A stretch of DNA of 8,649 nt from Nitrospina sp. (GTDB lineage: Bacteria > Nitrospinota > Nitrospinia > Nitrospinales > VA-1): contig JABGTQ010000365.1 in the NCBI GenBank assembly GCA_018647025.1, positions 1-8,649 on the forward strand, written 5' to 3'. Below, one piece after another: positions 7,627-8,649 of this stretch (the first letter of the stretch is position 1; the number at the start of each line of letters is the position of its first letter). The notes beneath the pieces were generated by a model. It had not been told where the DNA came from and searched no databases. It saw nothing but the letters and a program-made list of their open reading frames with translations. The position numbers and the translations under genes are program-made.

Positions 7627-8649
7627 ATGTTTCGTAATAGATGGGTAGCCCTGTGTTTGCCTTTTTTTTTCATTAGCCTTGCGGTTAACTTAAACGCATC
7701 AATGACTGATGAGCAGATAGAAAAGCATATTGCGTTAAAGCTTAAGCGAAATGATCGAATACTTAAATTTAATGAGAAGTCGATAGGCAATGAAGGAGCA
7801 AAGTTTTTAGCGACGTCTCCACAGTTGAAAAGTGTAGAAACACTAGTTATCTATAAAGGGGGCATTCGAGACGAAGGTATTCGTGCACTCGCTGATTCAA
7901 GAAACCTTGTTCAATTGACAGCACTATACTTAGAAAACAACCATATTACGGATCAAGGTGTTAAAACTATAGCCTCGTCGGAGACATTTAAAAACCTACG
8001 AGTTTTGAATCTATATAGAAATAAAATTACAGATAAAGGGGCTCAGGAAATTGCAGAATCAGAAACTTTATCTAATTTAATTGAAGTGAACTTAAACTTT
8101 AATTTGATAGGTGATGAGGGGGCAATCAGTTTGGCAACGTCTTCTAGTTTGAGTCAATTAAAAATAATTGGTCTTGCTTACAATCAATTGAGCCGAAATG
8201 GTAGCGAGGTGCTTAAAAAATTTAATATTTTGCAGGATATTAATAATTTTAAAAAATCTAAACGTATAAATCAGATTGGTGAATTGATACATGGAGATTT
8301 AGGGGTTGAAGTGCTTGTAGAGTTTTCTCATGCTTCAAAACTTAGTGATCTAGATCTTAGGGACAGCAATCTCACGGACAAATCTGCTATAGCTATTGCA
8401 AACTCAGAGAGTTTTAAAGGACTATTTTCGATGAATCTTTCTGGTAACAGAATTACTGATATTGGGGCTAAAGCACTGGCAGGTTCAAAAAATTTTGGTC
8501 AACTAAAAATACTTAATCTAAACTTTAATGTTATCGGCGATTTAGGTGCCAGGGCCATAGCAAAGTCAATTCATCTAACTAACCTTAAATCATTAAAATT
8601 AGGACAAAACCGAGTTGGGGAAATTGGTGCAAAAGCTCTCAAAAGTTCA
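7627..8649 (+). CDS. Exported leucine-rich-repeat protein, C-terminus beyond window
   Basis: No stop occurs before the right edge, leaving 341 codons visible. The N-terminus MFRNRW plus a hydrophobic stretch to about residue 22 looks like a Sec signal peptide, with possible cleavage after NLNA (residue 24); no lipobox Cys is near it. From residue 46 the protein consists of 27-residue leucine-rich repeats of the form L-x-L-x-x-N-x-I-x-D-x-G-A-x-x-L-A-x-S, the ribonuclease-inhibitor-like class with a helical outer face. Such domains bind proteins; the partner and function here are unknown. The ATG at 7627 has no clear Shine-Dalgarno but is the only start that includes the whole signal peptide. 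Base composition matches its neighbours, so recent transfer is not indicated. A nine-T tract (7662-7670) lies in the signal-peptide codons. Confidence 0.85.
   Translation, partial: MFRNRWVALCLPFFFISLAVNLNASMTDEQIEKHIALKLKRNDRILKFNEKSIGNEGAKFLATSPQLKSVETLVIYKGGIRDEGIRALADSRNLVQLTALYLENNHITDQGVKTIASSETFKNLRVLNLYRNKITDKGAQEIAESETLSNLIEVNLNFNLIGDEGAISLATSSSLSQLKIIGLAYNQLSRNGSEVLKKFNILQDINNFKKSKRINQIGELIHGDLGVEVLVEFSHASKLSDLDLRDSNLTDKSAIAIANSESFKGLFSMNLSGNRITDIGAKALAGSKNFGQLKILNLNFNVIGDLGARAIAKSIHLTNLKSLKLGQNRVGEIGAKALKSS
7762..8649 (+). repeat. Tandem 81-base LRR-coding repeat array
   Basis: Repeat units begin at residues 46, 73, 100, 127, 154 and 181, then, after a seven-residue phase break at 208-214, at 215, 242, 269, 296 and 323, every step exactly 27 residues (81 bases). 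Unit 215-241 is degenerate: it keeps the GDLG turn but loses the Leu and Asn positions of the strand. The last unit is cut by the window edge at its nineteenth residue. The DNA itself has diverged, apart from islands such as TAAACTTTAAT in the units at 8086 and 8512. Confidence 0.85.

Noticed and set aside
7762..8649. 81-base period as a CRISPR or DNA satellite
   Set aside because: The period is explained by 27-residue protein repeats in a continuous frame; the DNA copies are too divergent.

Overview
The window is an AT-rich, ordinary chromosomal segment from a diderm, LPS-making bacterium. Lipid A synthesis (lpxD) and lipoprotein export (lolC, lolD) show an outer membrane. RNase Y (rny) directly after a 5-formyltetrahydrofolate cyclo-ligase gene, and lysS followed by lolC-lolD-lpxD, are arrangements I associate with the former Deltaproteobacteria and relatives such as Nitrospinota rather than with enteric bacteria. 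The phylum call is inference; no taxon-specific marker is present.

Layout, all genes on the + strand: 1-440 has no convincing gene but can form a rod-like RNA fold just upstream of the cyclo-ligase, the usual place of 6S RNA in many proteobacteria. Then come fau (441-1052), rny (1096-2682), a 186-base gap, lysS (2869-4374), a 125-base gap, lolC (4500-5783), lolD overlapping it by 8 bases (5776-6501), lpxD after 42 bases (6544-7572), and an exported leucine-rich-repeat protein (7627 to the right edge, incomplete).

fau-rny looks like one unit joining folate salvage and mRNA decay. lysS supplies lysyl-tRNA. LolC and LolD together form the inner-membrane ABC machine that releases lipoproteins for the outer membrane, and LpxD makes the acylated lipid A precursor, so lolC-lolD-lpxD is an envelope-assembly group. 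The bamA, ompH/skp, fabZ and lpxA genes that commonly sit with these in related genomes are absent; an unrecognised LRR gene follows lpxD instead.

I found no mobile element, CRISPR array, rRNA, tRNA or defence system. The least ordinary items are the LRR protein, with its strict 27-residue register and a seven-residue phase break, the possible structured RNA upstream of fau, and long A or T homopolymers inside lolC, lpxD and the LRR signal peptide.
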